Position numbers and translations under genes: made by a program. From the NCBI GenBank assembly GCA_003024985.2, contig PXIH01S0001938.1: a stretch of DNA of 14,795 bases; one strand, written 5' to 3'. Source of the DNA: Euperipatoides rowelli (taxonomy: Eukaryota > Onychophora > Udeonychophora > Euonychophora > Peripatopsidae). This document shows positions 1-7,716 of the stretch, in pieces. Numbering within the stretch: the stretch's first letter is position 1; every line of letters starts with the position of its first letter. The notes under the pieces were generated by a model that saw only the letters and a list, made by a program, of their open reading frames with translations, had not been told where the DNA came from and made no database searches.

Positions 1-45
1 ATCATAGATTTAGAGTTATAAAATTAAAAAGACTAACTTGATTTT

Positions 46-135
46 GGGCCAATGACACCCCCCTAGGGCCAAAGTGACCCCGTTTGACGGTAATTTGCTC
101 TCAGTCACTTGTGAGTGGGAGCAAATATTTGCTCC
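46..135. repeat. Tandem GGGCC unit followed by a nested palindrome
   Basis: Two imperfect copies of a 20-bp unit starting GGGCCAA lie at 46-65 and 66-85. They are followed by GGAGCAAATATTTGCTCC at 118-135, a perfect 18-bp palindrome. A further TTTGCTC upstream and the CACT/AGTG pair around 106-117 could form an alternative stem with the same arm. This is seen directly in the sequence. It could be the end of a mobile element, but no target duplication is visible because the window starts at base 1. Confidence 0.5.
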
Positions 136-236
136 TAGTATAAAATTTCTAATTTCGATCCCTGGTAAAACCATAAGCTGGTCCTACTAAATTATATTTA
201 TTTTGGTTATAAAGAGCATGTTTTTATTAGCCTTAT

Positions 237-370
237 TCACGGAGGTGAGGAACTGGCTCTAAATATAAGCCTATAAGTGAACTTTTTAAGGAGAAAATAA
301 ATTATTGTTTGGAATCGACATCTACACATGTAACTAAGTATTGCAGTATTGAAATTGCAAATATATAAAA
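237..370 (+). repeat. Diverged repeat, copy 1
   Basis: The segment begins with TCACGGAGGTGAG (237-249) and continues through a CTCTAAATA stretch, AACTTTTTAA, GGAGAAAATAAATT and TGTTTGGAAT. The same word order recurs at 543-660, with small indels. Only the opening 13-mer is inverted in the second copy. The copy ends near a 17-base A run (about 374-390). No coding potential is visible; it is probably an old interspersed or segmental repeat. Confidence 0.5.
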
Positions 371-542
371 ATTAAAAAAAAAAAAAAAAACTAGATTTAA
401 ACCACAATTTACTGTATGTATTGATAATACAATAGCCTAATATAAACTGTGTACCGGTACCTAACATTGCAACATAATGTTTTATAAATGAGTAGTGCAA
501 TATTTATCATTAATAAATCACCAGTCACCTCAGTGATATGCT

Positions 543-660
543 CTCACCTCCGTGAGCAACGGACTCTAAATAAGAGTCTAAAAATTAACTTTTTAATAAA
601 GGAGAAAATAAATTGTTTGGAATTCACAAGTAAGTATTGGAATATATAAACAAATATTTT
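543..660 (+). repeat. Diverged repeat, copy 2, with inverted leading 13-mer
   Basis: CTCACCTCCGTGA (543-555) is the exact reverse complement of 237-249. From 564 onward the sequence instead matches copy 1 in direct orientation (CTCTAAATA, AACTTTTTAA, GGAGAAAATAAATT, GTTTGGAAT). A third relative of the 13-mer, with one mismatch, is at 865-877 in copy 1 orientation. GACTCT/AGAGTC around the CTCTAAATA stretch forms a small stem. Confidence 0.5.
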
Positions 661-1628
661 GTTATTTTTACTTACAGTAGCCTACTTGGTTTTAGAGTTA
701 ACCACTATCATTTCTTAACTAAAAAATATAAAAATTGCAGATAAATACCATCTTTTTCATTTTTTTTTTTACAGTCAGCAAGATGGTTGACAATGGAATC
801 TTGGGGGGAAATATTGATTAGAGTGCTGCCATCTACAAGCAGAAAATAGAATTTAATGTTTGATTCATGGAGGTGAGAATTTATTGAGGGACACAGTTTT
901 CCATGCTATAAAACAAAATTAGTCATAAATATGTATACCGGTACTCAACTAAATTAAGTCTTATTTCAATGTCAATAATAAAACCATAAGCTGGTTCCTG
1001 TGAAATGCTTGGGATGGAAAAAGTACATTTTCTGGAGAATGACCCTTATAATCCAAACTGAATCATTACAGGATATTCTATAGCCTACACATTGGGAATT
1101 TGAAACAAAAACAACAAGACTAAATAATAGGGTAAGTTACCAATTGAATGTCTACTAGAGTAGCATACATAATGTGAGGCTAATAACATAAAAATTAGGC
1201 CCTATTACTGAGGCATAAGGCTAGCTGAATTAAAAATTTATTCTAACTTTAGCCTATATTATAAGCCTATGGTACTATTAAATAAATGATCAAAAACCAA
1301 GTTACTTTTTAAAGAGCCTAGATTATAGCCTTTAGCGGTTAGCCCTATAACTTAAAATTATTTTTTTCCAGAATTATTAAGTGACAATAGGCCTATATCA
1401 TTATTATTTTGTACCTTAAATATTAAGAGCTAACCTTTATATGATCTTTTGGATGAAATTTCAGAAACCTTATAGGCTATATGTGACTGTCAGCTAATTT
1501 CCTGATAATTCGCAGCAGCAATACACACTACAGGGTTCACTAATAATTAAAATAATAGCCTACTGTGGCTTTTTAAAAATACTTTATTGCTAAGTCATAA
1601 AAAACTTAATTTATGAGTGAAGGAAGGG
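661..1628. other. AT-rich stretch without a gene
   Basis: No convincing exon or mobile element is seen. The stretch is rich in TAGGCTA/TAGCCTA-type words. A 17-base repeat, TAAAACCATAAGCTGGT, at 979-995 repeats 166-182 exactly. A strong minus-strand donor-like GTAAGT at about 668-676 has an acceptor-like tract upstream, but all three frames between them contain stops. Confidence 0.5.
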
Positions 1629-1683
1629 AGAGCGCTCTTGCATTAGCGTTTCCTGCATAGCTTATAGCATGGCGAAACGCCAT
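1629..1683. repeat. Compact GC-richer hairpin cluster
   Basis: AGAGCGCTCT (1629-1638) is a perfect palindrome. GCGTTTC (1646-1652) can pair with GAAACGC (1674-1680). ATGGCG (1669-1674) pairs perfectly with CGCCAT (1678-1683) around a 3-base loop. The block stands out by G+C content from its AT-rich surroundings and is followed by T runs. Its role is unknown; it could be a transposon end or a structured RNA. Confidence 0.35.
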
Positions 1684-1786
1684 TTTTTTTTATTGCCTTT
1701 TTTTTTAATAACTTACCGTAACTAGATTAATAAAATGAATTAGAAATTTGTTTACTTTAAAATAGTTTTACAACTTTTGCATCTAG

Positions 1787-1830
1787 TAGGCTATAATGTA
1801 GCCTACCATTAGCCTATAGGCTATACGGTA
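1787..1830. repeat. Cluster of TA-core-TA words
   Basis: This 44-base stretch holds TAGGCTA (1787-1793), TAGCCTA (1799-1805), TAGCCTA (1810-1816), TAGGCTA (1817-1823) and TACGGTA (1824-1830). The last three abut directly. It is one of the densest examples of the word family described in the findings. Confidence 0.7.
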
Positions 1831-2370
1831 TTTTAAAAAATAATTAAAAATAAATAGGCTAAATAAAACAATTAGGCTATTGTTTTAACATTAAAAAAAG
1901 CCAATGCTGGAAATAAGCATACAAGTCAGTTTTCTCACTTTGTAAAGAAAATAAATCATGTTTAAAGACAAGCTTGTTATTGCAAACCAAAGTCTAATTA
2001 GCAAATATTCAAGTTGAACAACAGAAAGTATAATTTATGATTATTCAATACAAGCTTGAAATGTCAAATTCTGGTCAATTCTTTAAATCAAAATTGGAAT
2101 CTGTGAAAATGAAAATGATTGAACCTGTAATGGTTCAATTGCATTCCACCTCCCTGTTTTTAATTGCTTAGCATAATTTTTTTATTATTATTATGTTTAG
2201 AAATACTGGAAGTTGTAGCTTACTGTAGGCTATTGTTCTTTAAAAAAAAAAAATTAAAATTTGGCACTTCAAGGTGTAGGCTAGGCCTATTTGCTAAGCT
2301 ATTTTAAGACATCATTAAAATTATCAATTTCGAATAAATTTCTTACATTATTTTAAATTGGTCTTTTTTA
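1831..2370. other. AT-rich stretch without a gene
   Basis: No exon is supported. ATTGAACC (2118-2125) and GGTTCAAT (2132-2139) form a perfect 8-bp stem with a 6-base loop. TAGGCCTA is at 2282-2289. Poly(A)/poly(T) runs are frequent. Confidence 0.45.
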
Positions 2371-2660
2371 TTTATTTGTATAGGTCCCGTGACTAGCGAA
2401 CGTGCTAATCTTAGAGGTGTATAACTCCTACTATGTAAAACCCATTAGCCAATGCTCCAACCCCAAGATAATCTAGGTAAAATAATCCTTTTTTGGATCG
2501 ATTTTGATAATTTTGACACAACTTCCGAAGCTCTTGCATATTGACAAAAATAGATGTGCAGATGTTAAAAACACAGTAAATGATTTATTGGAGCCCGCTT
2601 CTAGCTAAAATGTATTGACCAGCGAAGTTGTGAAAGTGATTGCATAGTCTCGGAGGTTGG
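2371..2660. other. Unexplained lower-AT block, no gene recognised
   Basis: This stretch has more G+C than its flanks and few TA-core-TA words, but no frame stays open far enough to support an exon. The related strings GACTAGCGAACGTG and GACCAGCGAAGTTG occur near its two ends in the same orientation. It may be an old unrecognised repeat. No function is proposed. Confidence 0.3.
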
Positions 2661-2789
2661 TCTGTTGTTTCATAACGTTAATTTTTTTTTTTAAATAACT
2701 TTGACAGAAATAACACCACAAATTATAAAATATTATAGGCTAGGCTATATTAAAAAACTATTTTGTCAAAAAAAATTATAGGCTAAACG

Positions 2790-3294
2790 CAGAGGTTCCC
2801 AAACTTTTTTGTGTCGTGGACCACTTGCCACGTTTATCGGTTTTGGGTAGACCCCCTGCTTACCTGATATTTTTTTTTTTGCAAATTCATCAACTTCAAA
2901 TGTATTTTTGACAGCTCGTATAGTTTAAGAAGCTATTTAACGTGTTAAAAAACGTTACATTAAGTGCTTCTTACTTTTATTAGGCGTCTTGTTTTGTCTT
3001 TGTATTATTTCTACTTTAAACCTTGCGAAAAATACCATTTTAAGAGTGCCATAAGCGACCGGCACGGAAAAAATCTCCCACCACTTTGGGATAAGATACC
3101 AAAAAATCGAAAATATGTTTTAAATCCAGGTGCGGCTTAAACGCCTGATTTTACGGTATAGGCCTATGAGATCCACTATCGTTGACCCCCATTTTCGTTT
3201 CGTGGACCCCCAATTTTTGTTTTCGCTGACATGGACCCCTTGCAGGTCGTCGTGGACCCCTAGGGGGCGATATAAACCACTTTGGGAATCACTG
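2790..3294. mobile_element. Non-autonomous hAT element (MITE), 505 bp
   Basis: The left end CAGAGGTTCCCAAACTTTTT is the classic hAT-type terminus. The right end, read on the other strand, is CAGTGATTCCCAAAGTGG, so the terminal inverted repeats are imperfect. The flanks GGCTAAAC (2781-2788) and GGCTAAAG (3295-3302) agree at 7 of 8 positions. One unassigned base at 2789 makes the exact left border uncertain. No transposase frame is present. Near the right end a CGTGGACCCC-like motif is repeated several times, and ACCACTTTGGGA (3276-3287) has an internal copy at 3080-3091. TACGGTA and TAGGCCTA words occur inside (3152-3166). The family is known to move by trans-supplied hAT transposase; that part is knowledge, not seen. 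Confidence 0.8.
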
Positions 3295-3617
3295 GGCTAA
3301 AGTATAAAAATAAGGAAAATAGAGCATTTTGGAAAAGTAGGAAATAGTAGGAGCGATGCGATCTCTGCAATTTTCATTAAAAAAATTACCCGTTGTTGAT
3401 ACACTTGTCAGATGGTAAAATCCAAAATTTTAAGCTTCCTGTGTTCCGTTTATTTTTTTTATGGCATGTCAAAAGTCACCTTTAAAAAGTAAAAAAAGTT
3501 ATTTTTCTTAAGGTTGAAAAATGTTTTGGTCTATAAAATGTTGCATTAACAACTTGCCACTTGTGTCTTCTATTATGGAATAGGCTATACTAGCATAGAA
3601 CTTTTCAAAACACATGA
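3295..3617. other. AT-rich spacer without a gene
   Basis: After the right-hand hAT flank (3295-3302) there is only AT-rich sequence, and no exon or mobile element is recognised. A TAGGCTA word occurs near 3581. Confidence 0.45.
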
Positions 3618-3761
3618 GGTTCATGGCAGGTCAATCGTCAAGGTCATATTGGTCATGTTTTATTCACATTTTTATGTTTGATCCACATTTTGCACGATTT
3701 ATTTGCCTCTGCAAACATGTTTTCATTGAATAGAACTATATTAGGCCTACTACCAATTCAT
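3618..3761 (+). repeat. Interspersed repeat A, plus-strand copy
   Basis: GGTTCATGGCAGGTCAAT (3618-3635) is the exact reverse complement of 5998-6015. TTATTTGCCTCTGCAAAC with TGTTTTCATTGAATA (about 3699-3734), and CTACCAATTCAT (3750-3761), recur in the same order on the minus strand of 5858-6015. The middle is more diverged. The two copies face each other about 2.1 kb apart. No coding capacity or terminal structure identifies the family. Confidence 0.75.
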
Positions 3762-3997
3762 AACATTGTAGTTGAAAAGAAAACATTTTTTTTTCCTGAG
3801 AAAACTTCCACCTTAGATTAAAGTCTGCCGTCATTTTTGTATGTGCAACACCATTTTCAAACAAAGATGGCTGCAAAACTGGTCTTAACTTGTTTTGTTT
3901 TGTGGATAACTTCAGTAAATCTCCATGTATCTAGGATACAGTATATAGCCTACTTGCTAAGAAAGCTTTATAAGCAAGTGCTCATGCAAAATGTTGA

Positions 3998-4171
3998 AAA
4001 GTTGGCATCTTTTCTGATTTCAACCTGGACACTGATGAAAGCAATTATCTGACAAATTTAAGTATAAAAGCACCAGATGCATCACCTGTGACAGAGAAGG
4101 AACTCATAGCAAGTTGAAGTGGACAGGCATTACCTGAAAGTATATTAATTTGTGCCAAACATGGCTACTAA
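3998..4171 (+). pseudogene. Possible decayed coding fragment
   Basis: One frame stays open from 3998 to 4114 (39 codons). It has a coding-like composition, including FSDFNLDTDE and APDASPVTEKEL, then meets TGA at 4115-4117 and stays open again to TAA at 4169. The stretch contains no TA-core-TA words, unlike its flanks, and is less AT-rich. No donor or acceptor clearly bounds it and I do not recognise the protein. It could be a relic of a transposon or processed gene, or chance. Confidence 0.2.
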
Positions 4172-4188
4172 TTTTGAATAGCCTATAT

Positions 4189-4205
4189 AAAAAAAAAAAA
4201 AAAAA
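4189..4205 (+). repeat. 17-base A run
   Basis: This is an uninterrupted A17 following the possible decayed frame at 3998-4171. It could be a retro-insertion tail for that fragment. No flanking target duplication could be confirmed by eye, and similar A runs are common across the window. Confidence 0.3.
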
Positions 4206-4377
4206 CAGGATGCAAGTTGGGCAAACTACAATTTGTGAACACAATCCAACTTTAAAGTTCCAATTGGTGAGACTGTATGCTCTCACGCTGTGATTATTTT
4301 CTAAAAAAGAAGCAATCCAACATCAAGCAATACAAATGACAATCTTTGAAGCTCCACTTTGTTCTTTAGTTGAGATA

Positions 4378-4411
4378 AGGGCACTAAAAGTTGGAATATA
4401 GTTTCTGGTTA
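4378..4411 (+). repeat. Repeat C, plus-strand copy lacking the GGCCTA insert
   Basis: This 34-base segment matches 5326-5365 on the opposite strand with one substitution and one 6-base indel. Here the sequence reads GGAATATAGTTTCTGG. The partner, read on the same strand, has AGAATAGGCCTATAGTTTCTGG, so it carries an extra GGCCTA at the TA. The similarity fades beyond both ends. Confidence 0.8.
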
Positions 4412-5325
4412 CCGCCCGCATCAAAATTTTTATACCGCGTCAAATGTTTTTTATGCTATTTTTTTTGTAAAAATAAAAAAATTCCGCCCACATCAGATTC
4501 TTTTCATTTATTAAGAAAGTTTTTGATCGGCTTTAAAAATATAATAACAATGCAAATAAATTTGCAGTATACCGAAGTTAGGCTATTATATTGAACTGCA
4601 TAAAAATAATACTAGAGATCAGTAAGTGAATGGAGGTAGCCTATAGGGAGGTGACTTTCATATCAGCTGACATGAAAATGTAGTAGGGGGCATGGCCAAG
4701 CATCAATTTACTAAATTTAGTTCACTCCCACATTAAAAATCATTGTAGGCTAGTCCTTAACTTATAATTATTTTTTTTTAGAATATTATTAATGTAAAAT
4801 TTATTTTAATATACTGTATATAGAAAAATATATTATCTTTATTCTTTCTCAGTTTCTATAGAATATAAAGTTTAAGATGATATTTTCCAAAGTAGTTAGT
4901 TAAATAATTAACTTTTAGTAACAAGTTTTTTTTTTGGGGGTAAAGAAAACGTTAATATAATTTATTGATCCAATTTAATAAAAAGAAATCGGAAACAAAA
5001 TTAACCATACAAGCTAAATTATACAGAAAGTAAATAATATTACAATAAAAATATATGCATTAATTCACAACCATTTCCCACTTCTATCATTCCAGATTTC
5101 TATTACCATCCCTCTTCAAAGGATTCTGTTTAAAAGTTTTATAGCCTATTAAAAAAAAAAAAATTATTGAGGTTTAATTTTTAATACCGTACTAAAATTT
5201 ATAGGCCTAGAGGTTACTTCAAATTTTACTTTTTTTTTTTAAAAAAAAAAGGGAGCTTCCCTCATCTAAAAATTTATTAAAAAAAAAAAAAACCTCCCTC
5301 CAGCGTCCCAATATTTGAAAATGAA
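4412..5325. other. AT-rich stretch without a gene
   Basis: No exon, RNA gene or recognisable transposon is seen. There is a T run directly followed by an A run near 5231-5250, further A runs at about 5151-5163 and 5280-5292, TACCGTA at 5185-5191, and TAGGCCTA at 5202-5209. Confidence 0.5.
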
Positions 5326-5365
5326 TAACCAGAAACTATAGGCCTATTCTAACTTTTAGTGCCCT
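5326..5365 (-). repeat. Repeat C, minus-strand copy with the GGCCTA insert
   Basis: This 40-base copy is the inverted partner of 4378-4411. It matches 33 of 34 aligned bases plus a clean 6-base insertion, which creates TAGGCCTA at 5339-5346. It lies inside the larger 3618/6015 inverted pair, so the whole 3.6-6.0 kb region has a nested inverted arrangement. Confidence 0.8.
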
Positions 5366-5589
5366 AAGTGAAACCAATACCTTTATATTATCAGTTAAGA
5401 AGGTAGGCTATGTCCTGTCAAGTTTCAGCTGAAATTGCCAATTCCTAATGTTATATGAATAATGAAATAGGCAGTAGGCTATAGAAGTCTATCAAAATCC
5501 TTTTCTTTGGCCCTGTGCAAATTTCTGGAGCTGTAGGCCTACCAGTCAAGATTCCTTGTTTCGAATATATACCGGAGACACGAGATGAT

Positions 5590-5633
5590 TAATTGTTGTA
5601 AATAGGCCTAAGCATGCCTACTTACAACAATTA
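5590..5633. repeat. Near-perfect 18-bp stem, 8-base loop
   Basis: TAATTGTTGTAAATAGGC (5590-5607) pairs with GCCTACTTACAACAATTA (5616-5633) at 17 of 18 positions, separated by CTAAGCAT. The left arm runs into TAGGCCTA. Possible readings are a small foldback element, a structured transcript or a palindromic insertion scar. The stem is shorter than a typical animal microRNA precursor. Confidence 0.45.
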
Positions 5634-5695
5634 TGCAACCTTGTAGAGTTTCATAGATTGGATGCAAAAAAAAATATGTTTTCACTTGCCTTAAG

Positions 5696-5712
5696 TAGCC
5701 TACCGTAGGCTA
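5696..5712. repeat. Three-word TA chain
   Basis: This stretch reads TA-GCC-TA-CCG-TA-GGC-TA, with each TA shared by adjacent words. It shows how the words extend by using the TA of a previous word. Confidence 0.75.
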
Positions 5713-5857
5713 CAATAAAAGAGTACCGGTATTTGAATAACCATAGTGTCATTTCATGTTATTTGCAGAGAGATAGACATATCAGTCCAAATTAAGAAAT
5801 ATTTAAATTGCGCAACCAAATAACTGCCAGAGCATTCAATTTGCCTCTGTTTTATAT

Positions 5858-6015
5858 ATGAATTGGTAGAACCGGTACTAAGATAATAAGCAGAGCTTAT
5901 AGCTTTATTCAATGAAAACAAGTTTGCAGAGGCAAATAAAGACATAAAATGTAAAAAAAAAAAAAGGACCTATTTCATCTTGTATAATCCTTGCACAATT
6001 GACCTGCCATGAACC
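5858..6015 (-). repeat. Interspersed repeat A, minus-strand copy
   Basis: This is the inverted partner of 3618-3761 and shares the 18-mer, the TTATTTGCCTCTGCAAAC block and the CTACCAATTCAT block. It differs by an A run near 5954-5965 and a diverged middle. At the site where the plus copy has TTAGGCCTACTACC, this copy reads TTAGTACCGGTTCTACC on the minus strand. Confidence 0.75.
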
Positions 6016-6035
6016 AATTGTTACAGTTTCATATC

Positions 6036-6052
6036 TAGGCTACGGTAGCCTA
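6036..6052. repeat. Three-word TA chain
   Basis: This stretch reads TA-GGC-TA-CGG-TA-GCC-TA, again with shared TAs. It is not a copy of the chain at 5696-5712 in either orientation; the order of cores differs. Confidence 0.75.
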
Positions 6053-6162
6053 ATGAGTACTGTTATTGCGTGAAGAAATATTAAAATATCAGGCTACATA
6101 TAAATAATAAATAAATTAGCACAGCTTAAATTTAAAAAAACCAGTGGATTGTTGTAGCCTAC

Positions 6163-6212
6163 CTTGGAGGTTGGAGCAGTTAGTGTATAATGCACACTGT
6201 CATCAGCATAAT
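6163..6212 (-). CDS. Candidate 50-nt internal exon (unrecognised)
   Basis: On the minus strand a pyrimidine-rich tract ending CCAACAG precedes 6212, and the segment ends at CCAAG|GTAGGC (6163/6162). Only the frame that skips two bases is read here: TAT GCT GAT GAC AGT GTG and on to ACC TCC AAG, 16 codons. It accepts a phase-1 upstream exon, as the exon at 11598-11712 would provide, but other exons may intervene. The donor lies in a TAGCCTA word. No family is recognised. An 88-codon frame on the other strand overlaps it; that frame contains two frame-relevant TA words and looks like chance. Confidence 0.22.
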
Positions 6213-6589
6213 CTGTTGGATAGACAGGACATCATTTTTCCACTTTCACCTGAAACCTCTCACACCGGATACTGTAGTCCAAATGCCAGCTGATAGCAAA
6301 CCCATTACAGTACATCAGTTAATGTTCCCAAATGTCAATGTATACTTTTGTAACACAAGTTTTTACTTGTTACTGTCTGACACACACATGAACAAAAGTA
6401 TGGTACATAAAGTTAGCTTTAATAATCGAGTCCTCTGCAATCGTATAAAACCTTAAGGCTCAAACACACTACACCTTTTATTTCCATACGAGTAGCTACA
6501 GTACAAACTACAATATAGCCTAAGATTTTCTTACTATGTTTATTGTAGGCATATTGATTATCACTAGTTACTGATGTGATAGATTAGTA

Positions 6590-6665
6590 CAGAGGTTCCC
6601 AAACTTTTTGTACCCTAGAGCACATTCTAAAATAATGGTAGGGCGGCGGGCACCATCTATATTTT
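6590..6665 (+). mobile_element. Left end of a second hAT element (truncated)
   Basis: CAGAGGTTCCCAAACTTTTT starts at 6590 and is identical over its first 20 bases to the terminus of the element at 2790. It is followed by the GAGCAC...GGGCGGCGGGCACC type of subterminal sequence seen in such elements. No matching right end or target duplication was found before the LINE at about 6927, so the right border given here is arbitrary and the copy appears broken. Confidence 0.6.
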
Positions 6666-6943
6666 CCGTAATGTTGAAAATATATGCGCAAATGTAAAAA
6701 AGTGTTAGAATCTGTGGATTGTATCGTTTGTATTTAGACAATTCTCTAACCATCCCCACCACTACTCAATTTGGACGTCTGCATGCATTGCATTCTAGTT
6801 CATCCGTATTAACTTGGTACAAAAGGTGGAATTAAAGAAGTTGAATTACAAGAAAACTGCCTAAAATTGCTAGCTCTTAAGACAGCTACAACAAAGATTT
6901 AATTTTCTTGTTTTTCTATTTTAAAAGATCACAGAGTCTACAC

Positions 6944-7716
6944 CAGTGATGTCCAACTGAAATTGTTTGTCGGGCCGAAAAAAATATTACTGGTCAATTG
7001 TGGGCTGTTCATTGACAAAATTTGGCTGTAAATATTTTGATAAGCTTTTTTTTTTTAGTTGTATGGACGTTTTGTTCATTTCTTGTTGGGTTTAATAAGC
7101 TTTTTTTTTTTGCCTGGACGTTTTGTTGACTTATTTTCGGGTTTGATAAGCTTGGCACAAATACAGTACATGCCGACTATAAAATGGAAATCAGTGACAA
7201 ATCAAATCTCATGTACGAATATTGCCACGGACATTGTTTGTTTGTTTTTCTGTCTGACAATAGACCTTTAAAAGCACCTACTAGAGAAGATTTAGCTAAA
7301 ATTAGACTTCTAATAAAGGCTTTTTAATATTTTACACTTTTCTCCTTTAGTCTCCATATTTTATCACTCAGTTAGCGTATTTTAATAATCTCGGACTCTG
7401 TCTCGCTCTGGTTATACATTGTCACGTGAGTAATTGCTGAGTACAAGCTCGGAGTTTTTTAAAAAACATAGCCTGTGACTGCACATTGACTCGGATCGAA
7501 CAATGGTTCACAGAAACGAACGGTTTGATCACGTCATGGAACTTGAACAAAGATTTGTTGAAATTTAGGCGCTTTATGCACTTTGAATGTTCGAATATTA
7601 CTGGCAAACATATATTTTTTTTATTTTATGATTAAATAAAATTTTAAATTTATGGGTTAAGCACTTCAGAAGGGCCGCAGAAAAACTTTGAAAGGGCCAC
7701 GTGTTGAACATGGCTG
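6944..7716. mobile_element. Non-autonomous hAT element, 773 bp, inserted in the LINE
   Basis: The left end CAGTGATGTCCAAC (6944) and the right end GTTGAACATGGCTG (ending 7716) are imperfect inverted repeats of the hAT type, with GGGCC motifs just inside both ends (6973 and 7674-7697). The flanks GTCTACAC (6936-6943) and GTCTACAA (7717-7724) match at 7 of 8 bases, as an 8-bp hAT target duplication should. LINE-like sequence lies on both sides, so the hAT arrived after the LINE. No transposase frame is visible. The interior has a 55-bp tandem repeat. Confidence 0.85.
7040..7154 (+). repeat. Tandem repeat inside the hAT element
   Basis: ATAAGCTT with a long T run, then TGGACGTTTTGTT and GGGTTT, occurs twice (from 7040 and 7095, period 55). 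A third partial start is at 7146 (period 51). It explains a short plus-strand frame here with repeated GRFV...GLIS; that frame is not a gene. Confidence 0.75.

Larger units (their letters stand above)
5366..5857. other. AT-rich stretch without a gene, rich in TA-core-TA words
   Basis: No exon is supported. The stretch contains TAGGCCTA at 5534-5541 and 5603-5610, TACCGGTA at 5724-5731, and the hairpin and three-word chain listed separately. Confidence 0.45.

Noticed and set aside
668-740. Minus-strand exon between an acceptor-like T tract and GTAAGT
   Set aside because: All three reading frames contain stop codons.
3837-4052. 71-codon plus-strand open frame
   Set aside because: It includes TACAGTA (3937-3943) and TAGCCTA (3946-3952) and is Leu/Lys-rich from AT bias. 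A different frame in the same area (3998-4171) looks more coding-like.
6190-6456. 88-codon plus-strand open frame
   Set aside because: No family is recognised and no promoter or splice context is seen. It contains TACTGTA (6270-6276) and TACAGTA (6306-6312); if these are 5-bp insertions, as elsewhere, an ancestral frame could not read through as it stands. It is probably chance.
7059-7271. Plus-strand frame with repeated GRFV..GLIS
   Set aside because: This is explained by the 55-bp tandem repeat inside the hAT element at 6944-7716.
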